From Candidatus Bipolaricaulota bacterium (GTDB lineage Bacteria; Bipolaricaulota; Bipolaricaulia; Bipolaricaulales; Bipolaricaulaceae): 62,210 bases of DNA. The stretch is taken from NCBI GenBank assembly GCA_030550535.1, contig JAUQPF010000047.1, positions 1 to 62,210 of the forward strand. The letters run 5' to 3'. The notes under the pieces are model-generated. The model worked only from the letters and a program-made list of their open reading frames with translations, was not told the DNA's origin and ran no database searches. The translations under genes and the position numbers were made by a program. Shown piece after piece: positions 16,177-23,812 of this stretch (the first letter of the stretch is position 1; each line of letters begins with the position of its first letter).

Positions 16177-18239
16177 CCCTGGGCCCCGGCGAACTGCAAG
16201 TGCCAGAGGGCCCAGAACAGCCCTTTCCTCTCCAGGAGCTCCTCCACCGTGCCCTCCTCCACGAGCTGCCCCTCGTGGATGACGAGCACGCGATCGGCGT
16301 TGCGGATGGTGGAGAGCCTGTGGGCGATGGCGATGGTGGTCCGTCCAGACATGACCTTCTCCAGGGCCTGCTGGACGAGCGCTTCGGTATGGGAATCCAC
16401 GTTGGCCGTGGCCTCATCCAGGATCACGAGCTTGGGATCGGCGGCAGCGGCCCGGGCCAGGGAGAGGAGCTGGCGCTCCCCCACGGAGATGCGCATCCCT
16501 CGCTCCTTCACATCGGTGGCGTAGCCCTCGGGCAGGCGCAGGATGTAGTCGTGGACGCCCACGAGCCTCGCCGCCCGCTCCGCCTCCTCCTTTCCCAGCC
16601 CGCCGTTCCACATGCGGATGTTGTCCCACACATCGCCGGAAAAGAGGAACACGTCCTGCGGCACCAGGGCCACCTGGCGCCGATACGCGGAGAGATCAAG
16701 CTCTTCAAGCGGCACCCCATCGATGAGGATCTGCCCCCGTTGCGGCCGATAAAAGCCGAGGATGAGGCTTATGATCGTGGTCTTCCCTGAGCCGGTGGGG
16801 CCCACGATGGCGATCTTTTCCCCAGGGCGCACCCGGAAGGACACGCCCTTCAGCACCCAATCCTCGTCGTTATAGGCGAACCAAACATCGCGGAATTCGA
16901 TCTCCCCGCGAAGCTCGGGCACAGGCTTCTTTCCGCGCGGCTCCTTGGGGAGGTCCAGGAACATGAAGATGCGTTCGGCCGCGGCCATGGCGGCCTGGAG
17001 CACGTTGTACTCCTCCGAAAAGCGCACGAGGGGCTGGAACAGGGTGCGGATGTAGCTGGTGAAGGCGATGAGGCCACCCAGGGTGAAGGCGCCGGCGAGG
17101 ACCCCTCGGCCGCCATACCAGATGAGAAAAGCGAGGGCGATGTTCTGCATCACGGCGACGGCCGGCTGGAAGAGGCCGAAGGCCATGATCGTGCGCATTT
17201 GGGCCCGGAAGAACTCGCGGTTGATCTCCTGAAAACGCTTCAAACTCCGGAGCTCCTGGCGGAAAAGCTGGATCACCGCCATCCCCGAGAGGCTTTCCGC
17301 AAGGTAGGCGTTGAGCTGGGCCAGAACTTTGCGGGCCTCCCGATAGGCGGTGCGGGCCTTTTTGCGAAACCAGAAAGCGAGGAGGGCGATCACCGGGGCG
17401 AAGGCCAAGAGGTAGAGGGTCAACCGGGCGTTGAGGCGGAACATGATGGCCAGCACCCCAAGCATCATGAAGAAGTCCTGAATCAGGGTCACCAAGGCCC
17501 GCGTGTACATCTCGTTGATGGCGGCGACGTCGTTGGTGGCCCGCGTGACCAGCCTTCCCACGGGCTCGCGGTCAAGGACGCTCATGGGAAGACGCAGAAG
17601 ATGCCCAAAGATCTCCCGGCGCATGTCGAACATGATGCGTTGGCCCGCGAACTGCAGGGTGTAGACCTGACCGTAGGTGAGCCCAAAGCGCACAAGGAGG
17701 AAAGCGAGGAACACCAAAGCCAAGAGCCCAAGCGTTCGGTACTGCGGGGCCCGAAGGGCCAAAACCTCCGGCCGCGGGAGCTCCCTCAGCCCCTCCTCCG
17801 CCAGGGCGTACCCGCCGGGCACGGCGAGGAAAAGGTCGGGATGGCGCCGGGCCACCTCGGCCTCCGCGGCCTCCTCGGAAACCACCAGCCAGCGCCCTCC
17901 CAGGAGACCCTGGTGCTCCCAGGTCTCCCGCAGGTCCGCGGGGATGTGTTTCTCTCGCACGAGGTAGCGGCCTTCCCCAAGGGGGAGGGCCTCAAGCCCA
18001 GGCGGAACCTCCCCCCGCACCTCCACCCAGGGGAGGACGAGCACTTCGTCCACCGCGGTCTTGGTGACGTAAGGGAGAGCGAGCTCGATCACGGAGATCC
18101 CGCCGCTGAGGAGGAGGGCCAAGGCGAAAAGGCGCCAGTAGGGCCGGGCGTAGCGCAAAAGCCGCCGTAGGAGGCGCAGGTCAAAAGCCTTGCCAAGCTG
18201 CTCTTCTTCCCAATGGGCGTGGGAGTGCGGACCGATCAT
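16173..18239 (-). CDS. Heterodimeric ABC exporter, canonical-site subunit (TM288-like)
   Basis: A 688-residue membrane-plus-ATPase half transporter. The membrane domain has six helices with a large extracytoplasmic insertion (about residues 70-165) between the first two. The ATPase has Walker A GPTGSGKTT, Walker B LVILDEATANVD with the catalytic Glu, H-loop IAIAHRLST, but a degenerate signature, ISVGERQ, in place of LSGGQ. This pairs with the upstream subunit, which has the reverse defects, as in TM287/TM288 multidrug exporters. It overlaps that gene as ATGA. Confidence 0.93.
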   Translation of the reverse strand: MIGPHSHAHWEEEQLGKAFDLRLLRRLLRYARPYWRLFALALLLSGGISVIELALPYVTKTAVDEVLVLPWVEVRGEVPPGLEALPLGEGRYLVREKHIPADLRETWEHQGLLGGRWLVVSEEAAEAEVARRHPDLFLAVPGGYALAEEGLRELPRPEVLALRAPQYRTLGLLALVFLAFLLVRFGLTYGQVYTLQFAGQRIMFDMRREIFGHLLRLPMSVLDREPVGRLVTRATNDVAAINEMYTRALVTLIQDFFMMLGVLAIMFRLNARLTLYLLAFAPVIALLAFWFRKKARTAYREARKVLAQLNAYLAESLSGMAVIQLFRQELRSLKRFQEINREFFRAQMRTIMAFGLFQPAVAVMQNIALAFLIWYGGRGVLAGAFTLGGLIAFTSYIRTLFQPLVRFSEEYNVLQAAMAAAERIFMFLDLPKEPRGKKPVPELRGEIEFRDVWFAYNDEDWVLKGVSFRVRPGEKIAIVGPTGSGKTTIISLILGFYRPQRGQILIDGVPLEELDLSAYRRQVALVPQDVFLFSGDVWDNIRMWNGGLGKEEAERAARLVGVHDYILRLPEGYATDVKERGMRISVGERQLLSLARAAAADPKLVILDEATANVDSHTEALVQQALEKVMSGRTTIAIAHRLSTIRNADRVLVIHEGQLVEEGTVEELLERKGLFWALWHLQFAGAQG

Positions 18240-19951
18240 CGCGCAAGCACCGCCTGAAGCTCACACAGGCGGGCATAGAGCCCGCCAAGCCGGAGGAGGC
18301 GGTTGTGGTCCCCCTCCTCCACGATGCGCCCCTCGGAAAGGACCACGATCCAGTCAGCCTCACGCACGGCAGAGATACGATGGGCCACGACGATGGCGGT
18401 CCTCTGGCGGAGAACCCCCTGCAGGTTCTTGAGGATCTCCTCCTCCACTTGAGCGTCTACGGAAGAGAGGGCGTCGTCGAGGATGAGGATGGGAGGATCA
18501 AGGAGGAGGGCACGGGCGATGCCGATCCGTTGGCGTTGGCCACCGGAAAGGGTGAGGCCGCGCTCGCCCACCACGGTATCTAAGCCGTCGGGAAAGCTTC
18601 GGATCTCCTCGGCGATGCCCGCCAATTCCGCGGCGCGCCAGATCTCCTCTTCGCTTGCCTCCGGCCGGCCATAGGCGATGTTCTCCCGGATCGTGGTGGA
18701 GAAAAGGAACACGTCCTGGGGCACCATCCCAATAAGGCTCCGCAGCTCCGAAAGGGAGAGCTCGCGCACGTCCACCCCGCCCAAAAAGAGCGTCCCCGGC
18801 GGCGGATCGTAGATGCGCGGGATGAGCCGAACCAACGTGGATTTCCCCGATCCCGTAAGCCCCACCACCCCTAGGGTCATCCCCTCCTCGATGCGCAGGT
18901 TCACGTTCCGAAGAGCGGGCTTGGCCACCCCTGGATAGGCGAAGGTGAGGTTTCGGAATTCAATGGTTCGGGAGGCCGGAAGGGGCTTGGGTTTGGGCGG
19001 GCTTTGGATCTCCGGTTCGGTGGCGAGGATCTTTTGGATGCGGCCCATGGAGGCCGCGCCCCGCTGGAGCACGTTGACCACACTGCCCAGGGCCATCATG
19101 GGCCAGACCATCATCCCCAGGTAGCTCGTGAAGGCCACGAGATCCCCCAGGGCCAGCTCTCCCGCGAGGACGCCCCGGCCGCCGAACCAAAGGATGAGGC
19201 CCGTACCCAGACCTGCGAGGAACCCCACCGTGGGCTCGAAGATCCCCTGGATCCGCACCAAGGCCAGGTTAGCCTGGACGTTCGCGAGGTTCGTCTCCTG
19301 GAAAACCCGTTCCATGCCTTCCTCGCGGGCGAAGGCCCGGAGGACCCGCACCCCGGAAAGGCCCTCCCGCACCCGCTCCGTGAGCTGGGAGAAGGCCTCC
19401 TGCACCCGCTGGAACCGCCGGTGCACCACCCGCCCGAACTTCAGGACCACGAGGGCCAGGAACGGAAGGGGAAGGAAGGCGTAGAGGGTGAGGCGGGGGG
19501 AGATGCCGACCATGGCGGCCAGGGAGAAGGACACGATGAACAGGGCATCGGAAGCCATGAGGACCCCTAAACCGCAGGCGAAGCGGATGGCCTCAAGATC
19601 GTTGGTGGCGTGGGCCATGAGCTCGCCCGTGGGGTGCTGGATGTAATAGCCTTGGGGCAGGCGGAGGAGGTGGGCGTAGAGACGGTTACGCAGATCCTGC
19701 TCGATCAGACGGGAGGTACCAAAAATAAAATAGCGCCAGCCGAAGCGGAAAGCGAAGACCGCAAGGGCGATGACCACGAGGTACAAGGCGTAGCGCGTAA
19801 GCTCCCCGCTCCTTCCGGCCACGAGGTCGTTGACGGCATTACGCACGATGAGGGGGGCGATGAGCTGAAGCCCATCCACAATAAAAAGCGCGATGACGCC
19901 CAAAAGGAAGCGCCACCGTCTCTTCCAAAGCTCCTCCAGGATGTGGCGCAT
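18236..19951 (-). CDS. Heterodimeric ABC exporter, degenerate-site subunit (TM287-like)
   Basis: A 571-residue half transporter: six membrane helices, Walker A GLTGSGKST, a perfect signature LSGGQRQR, but Walker B ILILDDALSSVD, where Asp replaces the catalytic Glu. With the partner's Glu and degenerate signature, exactly one of the two composite ATP sites should hydrolyse. Export of lipids or drugs is the usual role. ATG 19951 follows a perfect TATAAT by 12 nt, with no Shine-Dalgarno. Confidence 0.93.
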   Translation of the reverse strand: MRHILEELWKRRWRFLLGVIALFIVDGLQLIAPLIVRNAVNDLVAGRSGELTRYALYLVVIALAVFAFRFGWRYFIFGTSRLIEQDLRNRLYAHLLRLPQGYYIQHPTGELMAHATNDLEAIRFACGLGVLMASDALFIVSFSLAAMVGISPRLTLYAFLPLPFLALVVLKFGRVVHRRFQRVQEAFSQLTERVREGLSGVRVLRAFAREEGMERVFQETNLANVQANLALVRIQGIFEPTVGFLAGLGTGLILWFGGRGVLAGELALGDLVAFTSYLGMMVWPMMALGSVVNVLQRGAASMGRIQKILATEPEIQSPPKPKPLPASRTIEFRNLTFAYPGVAKPALRNVNLRIEEGMTLGVVGLTGSGKSTLVRLIPRIYDPPPGTLFLGGVDVRELSLSELRSLIGMVPQDVFLFSTTIRENIAYGRPEASEEEIWRAAELAGIAEEIRSFPDGLDTVVGERGLTLSGGQRQRIGIARALLLDPPILILDDALSSVDAQVEEEILKNLQGVLRQRTAIVVAHRISAVREADWIVVLSEGRIVEEGDHNRLLRLGGLYARLCELQAVLAR

Positions 19952-19963
19952 CGAAGCGCCACA

Positions 19964-19991
19964 ATTATACTTGCTTCGAGCGCAAAACCAA
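19964..19991 (-). promoter_or_regulatory. Promoter of the ABC exporter operon
   Basis: The minus strand reads TTGGTT (19991-19986), a 16-bp spacer, then TATAAT (19969-19964). The start codon is 12 nt further, giving a leader of only about 5 nt. Confidence 0.55.
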
Positions 19992-20001
19992 GGAGTTACG
20001 C

Positions 20002-21027
20002 ATGCCCGAACGCGCTTTTGTGGGGGATCGCGCCGCCGCGGTCCTCCTCCAAGGGGTGCGCAAGACGTACGTGGTGCGGGAGCGCCTGGGGCTTTTACGG
20101 GGCACCAAACGACGGGAGATCCCGGCCCTCCGGGGCGTGGACCTCCGCATAGAAAGAGGGGAATTCCTGGCCCTCCTGGGCCGGAACGGGGCGGGCAAAA
20201 CCACGCTCCTCAAGATCGTGGCCACTTTGCTCTTACCCAGCGCGGGCGAGGTCTGGGTCGAGGGGTACGAGGCCGTGCGCGTCCCGAAAGAGGTGAGAAA
20301 AAAGATCGGCGTGGTCCTCGCTGGCGAACGCACCCTCTATTGGAAGCTCACGGGCCTGGAGAACCTCCTGCTCTTCGGGGGTCTTTACAACCTGCCCCGC
20401 AAAGAGGCACGCCGGAGGGCTTGGGAACTCCTTTCCCTCGTGGGCCTCCAGGAGTTCGCCCACGTCTCCGTGGAAAAGTATTCCACGGGGATGCGCAAAC
20501 GCCTGAGCCTCGCCCGGGCCCTCATCCATCGGCCTTCCCTTCTCATCCTGGATGAGCCCACCGCTGGGCTCGATCCTCAGGGGACAGCCGAGCTTTGGGA
20601 GATCCTAAGGGACTTGCGGGCGGAACAAAGGCTCACCGTGCTCATGGCCACCCACAATATGCTCGAGGCCGAGGCCCTTCCGGACCGGCTTGTGATCCTC
20701 GAGGAGGGCCGCATCGTGGCCGCGGGGACGCCTCAAGCGATCAAGGAGCACGCGGGGGCTCAGGCCCTGGCGGTGCTTCGTCTCTCCGGCCGCGGGACAC
20801 CTGAGCTCTTCGGCCTAAAGGTCCGCGTGTTCCCAGAGGACAAGCGCTCCCTTGTGACCGTGCCCGTCCCCCTTCTTCCCCAAATTCTGGCCAAAGCCCA
20901 GGCCCAAGGTCTCCGCATCGAGAACGTCCAGGTGAAGGAATCCAGCCTTTGGGACGCGTTCCTGCGCCTCACCGGTCGGCCGTTTGACGACCTTGAGGCG
21001 CCCTCTTTAGGGGGAGAGGAGGAATGA
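20002..21027 (+). CDS. ABC-2 type export system ATP-binding protein
   Basis: A 341-residue ATPase: Walker A GRNGAGKTT, signature YSTGMRKRLSLARAL, Walker B LLILDEPTAGLD and H-loop LMATHNMLEAEAL, followed by a C-terminal accessory domain typical of drug, Na+ or polysaccharide ABC-2 exporters. AAGGAG lies 6 nt before ATG 20002. It overlaps the first permease gene as ATGA, making a three-gene exporter operon whose substrate cannot be assigned. Confidence 0.93.
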   Translation: MPERAFVGDRAAAVLLQGVRKTYVVRERLGLLRGTKRREIPALRGVDLRIERGEFLALLGRNGAGKTTLLKIVATLLLPSAGEVWVEGYEAVRVPKEVRKKIGVVLAGERTLYWKLTGLENLLLFGGLYNLPRKEARRRAWELLSLVGLQEFAHVSVEKYSTGMRKRLSLARALIHRPSLLILDEPTAGLDPQGTAELWEILRDLRAEQRLTVLMATHNMLEAEALPDRLVILEEGRIVAAGTPQAIKEHAGAQALAVLRLSGRGTPELFGLKVRVFPEDKRSLVTVPVPLLPQILAKAQAQGLRIENVQVKESSLWDAFLRLTGRPFDDLEAPSLGGEEE

Positions 21028-21776
21028 GAGCCGCCCTCGCCATCGCCTGGAAGGAGCTCCTGTACCTCAGGGCCTATCCCCTGGATCTCCTGAACTACGC
21101 GATCTCTCCGGCCCTCCTTGTGGCTCCCTACATCCTCGTGGCCCGGCTCTTTGGGATGAGCCCGGATCTTGTGGACTCCGTGGCCATCGGCCTCCTCCTC
21201 TGGTCCTGGCTCTCCGTGATCATGTGGGACATCGCCTTCGGCCCTGCGGAGGAGATGGAGGAGGGCGTTTTCGAAACGGTTTTCCTTTCGCCGCCCTCTT
21301 TCTGGGCCATCCTCGGGGGGCGGGTCTTGAGCACGCTTGTTTTGAACGCTTACGTCACCGGGGCCATGTTGGGTTGGCTCGCCCTTTTTGGCGTGCGGCT
21401 CCGGATCCCCTGGGCCTCTTTGTGGGGAATTCTTTTCCTCACAAGCCTTGGCGTCATCGGGTTCATGCTGGCTCTTTGCGGACTCGTGCTCCTTTGGAAG
21501 GACGTGCGCGGGGATTTCCTCCAGATGGGGCTGGGGGTGCTTTCCGGGATGACCATGCCCACGCAGCTCCTCCCCAGACCCCTTTGGATGGCGTCCCGGG
21601 CCATCCCCCTGGCCTACGGCATCGAGGCCGCGCGTCGGCTCCTGGAAGGCGCGCCCTGGAGCGGGACGGTGCCCGCCATTTTGGGCTTAGGGTGGATTTA
21701 TGCCTTGCTCGGCTGGTACGGGTTGACGCGGGCCATACGGCGCATGCGCGTGCTCGGCACCACGGAGGAGTTCTGA
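21024..21776 (+). CDS. ABC-2 type permease subunit 1
   Basis: A 250-residue integral membrane protein with about six hydrophobic segments; the pattern LLLWSWLSVIMWDIAFGPAEEMEEGVFETVFLSP is typical of ABC-2 permeases. It shares ATGA with the ATPase gene upstream, and its TGA overlaps the ATG of the second permease by one base, so the two probably form a heterodimer. Confidence 0.9.
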   Translation: MRAALAIAWKELLYLRAYPLDLLNYAISPALLVAPYILVARLFGMSPDLVDSVAIGLLLWSWLSVIMWDIAFGPAEEMEEGVFETVFLSPPSFWAILGGRVLSTLVLNAYVTGAMLGWLALFGVRLRIPWASLWGILFLTSLGVIGFMLALCGLVLLWKDVRGDFLQMGLGVLSGMTMPTQLLPRPLWMASRAIPLAYGIEAARRLLEGAPWSGTVPAILGLGWIYALLGWYGLTRAIRRMRVLGTTEEF

Positions 21777-22579
21777 TGCGTTGTGCTTTGCTTTTCGCAT
21801 GGTACGCGTTTTTAGGGGCCTTCCGGTACCGCGATAACCAGCTTTGGCCGCTTACGGCTCCGCTGAGCCTCGTTTTGCCCGCCCTTCTTGTCGGGGTATG
21901 GGGGGCAAGGATGGCAGGGGTGGAGGGGTTCATGGCCCTCTCCGGCACCCCGAACTTCGTGGTCTACCTCCTCCTCGGCGCCTTCTACTGGAACTTCGTG
22001 GAGGTCGTGTGGAGCGTGGCCCTCTCCGTGCAACGGGCCCTGCGCTCCGGCGTCCTCGAGGCCCTCTGGGTCACACCCATCCCCCGGCTGGGCCTCCTTC
22101 TGGGCTGGTCCCTGGCCCGCATGCTCGTGGTGGTGCCCACGTTCCTCGGGGCGGCCGCCTTGATCCTCGCTTTCGGTGGCGTTCCTGGGGCTTGGGTCCT
22201 CCTTGAGGCGGCCCTGGTGATCCTCGTCTCCGCCCTCGGCTCCTATGGCTTTGCTTTCCTCCTCGTGGGCCTGACCCTGCGCCTTAAAGACGCGGACTCC
22301 GTCGTGCAGATCTTGGGGAATGCGGCCCCTCTTTTAGGCGGGGTGTTCTTCCCGGTTTTGCTCTTGCCCGAGCCTTTGCGCGCTCTTTCCTTCCTTTTCC
22401 CCTTCACCTACGGGGCGGAGCTTTTGCGCGCGGCCTGGTTTGGCTCGTCTGCCTTCATTCCCAAGCCCCTGGGCTTAGGCTTCCTTGCGGGGCTCTCTAT
22501 GAGCTACCTCCTTTTGGGCTGGGCCGCGCTTCAGCACCTGGAGAAAAAAGCCCGGGCTCATGGCCTTGAGGGCTTTTGA
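21776..22579 (+). CDS. ABC-2 type permease subunit 2
   Basis: A 267-residue membrane protein. ALSVQRALRSGVLEALWVTPIPRLGLLLGW matches the conserved ABC-2 elbow-helix region, and PLLGGVFFPVLLLPEPLRALSFLFP the later helices. ATG 21776 sits in TGATG with the previous stop. Its last 83 bp overlap the convergent M28 peptidase gene, an unusually long tail-to-tail overlap. Confidence 0.9.
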   Translation: MRCALLFAWYAFLGAFRYRDNQLWPLTAPLSLVLPALLVGVWGARMAGVEGFMALSGTPNFVVYLLLGAFYWNFVEVVWSVALSVQRALRSGVLEALWVTPIPRLGLLLGWSLARMLVVVPTFLGAAALILAFGGVPGAWVLLEAALVILVSALGSYGFAFLLVGLTLRLKDADSVVQILGNAAPLLGGVFFPVLLLPEPLRALSFLFPFTYGAELLRAAWFGSSAFIPKPLGLGFLAGLSMSYLLLGWAALQHLEKKARAHGLEGF

Positions 22580-23714
22580 GTTCATTAGAGGCGCTGGATG
22601 CCAGATCCCTTACGAACTCTTCCACCAGGGCAGCCACCTCCGCCAAATAGTCAAGCCGGACTTGTTCAGGACGATCAAGACGGGAGTGGACCCAACCAAG
22701 ATCCCAAAGCCAAAAGCGATCTGCTCTATATAGAGACACGGCGTTCCAGCGGGGACGGAACGCAAGATGGTCGGAGGGGTACAACCAGCCGCGGCGGGCC
22801 GCAAAAGCTCGCGCCCAAGAAGTCCGAAGCAGTCGCGCCCTCAGCCTTCGGCTCCCAGAAACGTAGAGATGACGGCCCCGCCCTACGCAAGCGAAGTTGA
22901 TGATGAACGTCCGCTTCGGGTCAAGTTTGAACCCCAAAAAGCCAGGCCTTTGCTGGGAAAGCGCGCGGTGCACCCACACCATGGACCCAACTAGCCCGAT
23001 CTCCTCGTAGTTGAAAAACACGGGCACCAGGTTCACCCCTTCAATATTGCTTAGATGAAGCAGGCACTCGATCACGGCGAACACGCCGGATGCGTTGTCG
23101 TCAGCACCGGGTGAATCGTTGCGCATAGAAAGGAGGACCCAAAACAGCACGATAAAGACAGCCAGCCCCAGCCCAGGCAAGGTGAGCCGCGCCAGCCCCG
23201 TGACCCCCGCAAAGAGAAGGGTCAGGATGAGCATCACCCGCAGAGGCGAGCCGGACAACCCCAAGGGCGAAGAAGCCGAGTCGTAGTGGGCGCAAAGGAT
23301 CACCGTAGGATGCGCGTCCTGAGAAGCAGCCGAGGGTGGGCTGGGTTTGCGCACCCCGTAGATGGCCGCGGGAGCGCCCACCTGGCCGACGCGCCGCAGC
23401 CGGAAAAAGAAGACACCGACGGGTACCACATAGGCAAAAAAGACGGAAAAGAACATCCTAGGAGTGCGCGAAATTATGACCGTAGCGAGGGAAAACAGGG
23501 CGCCCAAAAGGAGGGAAAGGAAGAGAGGTTTGCTTGAAAAGGTCGGGGGCGACTCCTCGAAAGCTGCGAAGCCCAACCCCTCCAAGGCCCTTTTGAGGAA
23601 TTCACCCGCCCGGACGTTTCCAGGGGTGCCAGCGAGCCGCCCCTCCAGGCAAAAGCTCCAAAGCTCCTCCGCGGAGACGCGCGGAACGCGCTTAGCTGCG
23701 GGAAGGTTTTCCAT
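22497..23714 (-). CDS. Membrane-anchored M28-family metallopeptidase
   Basis: 405 residues: a cytoplasmic N-terminus, two pairs of membrane helices (about residues 65-105 and 155-195) and an M28 aminopeptidase-like domain split around them. Metal-site motifs visible are ILCAHYDSAS, SPGADDNASGV, FFNYEEIGLVGS and YPSDHLAF. The Asp normally found in the NxDM-type strand appears replaced (IINFACVGRG), so the metal centre may be incomplete. ATG 23714 follows TAAAAT by 9 nt without a Shine-Dalgarno. The final 83 bp overlap the permease gene on the other strand. Confidence 0.82.
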   Translation of the reverse strand: MENLPAAKRVPRVSAEELWSFCLEGRLAGTPGNVRAGEFLKRALEGLGFAAFEESPPTFSSKPLFLSLLLGALFSLATVIISRTPRMFFSVFFAYVVPVGVFFFRLRRVGQVGAPAAIYGVRKPSPPSAASQDAHPTVILCAHYDSASSPLGLSGSPLRVMLILTLLFAGVTGLARLTLPGLGLAVFIVLFWVLLSMRNDSPGADDNASGVFAVIECLLHLSNIEGVNLVPVFFNYEEIGLVGSMVWVHRALSQQRPGFLGFKLDPKRTFIINFACVGRGRHLYVSGSRRLRARLLRTSWARAFAARRGWLYPSDHLAFRPRWNAVSLYRADRFWLWDLGWVHSRLDRPEQVRLDYLAEVAALVEEFVRDLASSASNELKSPQGHEPGLFSPGAEARPSPKGGSS

Positions 23715-23723
23715 GCTCAGCCG

Positions 23724-23729
23724 ATTTTA
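23724..23729 (-). promoter_or_regulatory. -10 element of the M28 peptidase gene
   Basis: TAAAAT on the minus strand (23729-23724), 9 nt before the ATG at 23714; no convincing -35. Fits the leaderless layout seen elsewhere. Confidence 0.4.
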
Positions 23730-23744
23730 GCGCCCCTTATGCGG

Positions 23745-23772
23745 TTGCCTTACGGGCAAAATCCCGTAAAGT
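23745..23772 (+). promoter_or_regulatory. Promoter with an operator-like inverted repeat in its spacer
   Basis: TTGCCT (23745-23750) and TAAAGT (23767-23772) are 16 bp apart. The inverted repeat TTACGGG-N6-CCCGTAA (23750-23769) fills the spacer exactly, the position expected for a repressor operator controlling the downstream binding-protein gene. Confidence 0.55.
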
Positions 23773-23779
23773 CCGGGTT

Positions 23780-23812
23780 GGAGGTGACACTCCCAAAAGG
23801 AGGTGACACTCC
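23780..23812 (+). repeat. Tandem duplication of a Shine-Dalgarno-bearing 14-mer
   Basis: GGAGGTGACACTCC occurs at 23780-23793 and again at 23799-23812, in 19-bp register, the second copy ending directly at the GTG start codon. Each copy can fold as a small GGAG/CTCC hairpin that would bury the ribosome-binding site. Confidence 0.85.

Noticed and set aside
19600-20152. Plus-strand 180-codon frame opposite the ABC exporter
   Set aside because: Antisense of a clearly coding region, no family motifs, and it crosses the promoter and start of the next real gene.
23780-23812. CRISPR-like direct repeats
   Set aside because: Only two 14-bp copies with a 5-bp gap at a ribosome-binding site; no array, no cas genes.
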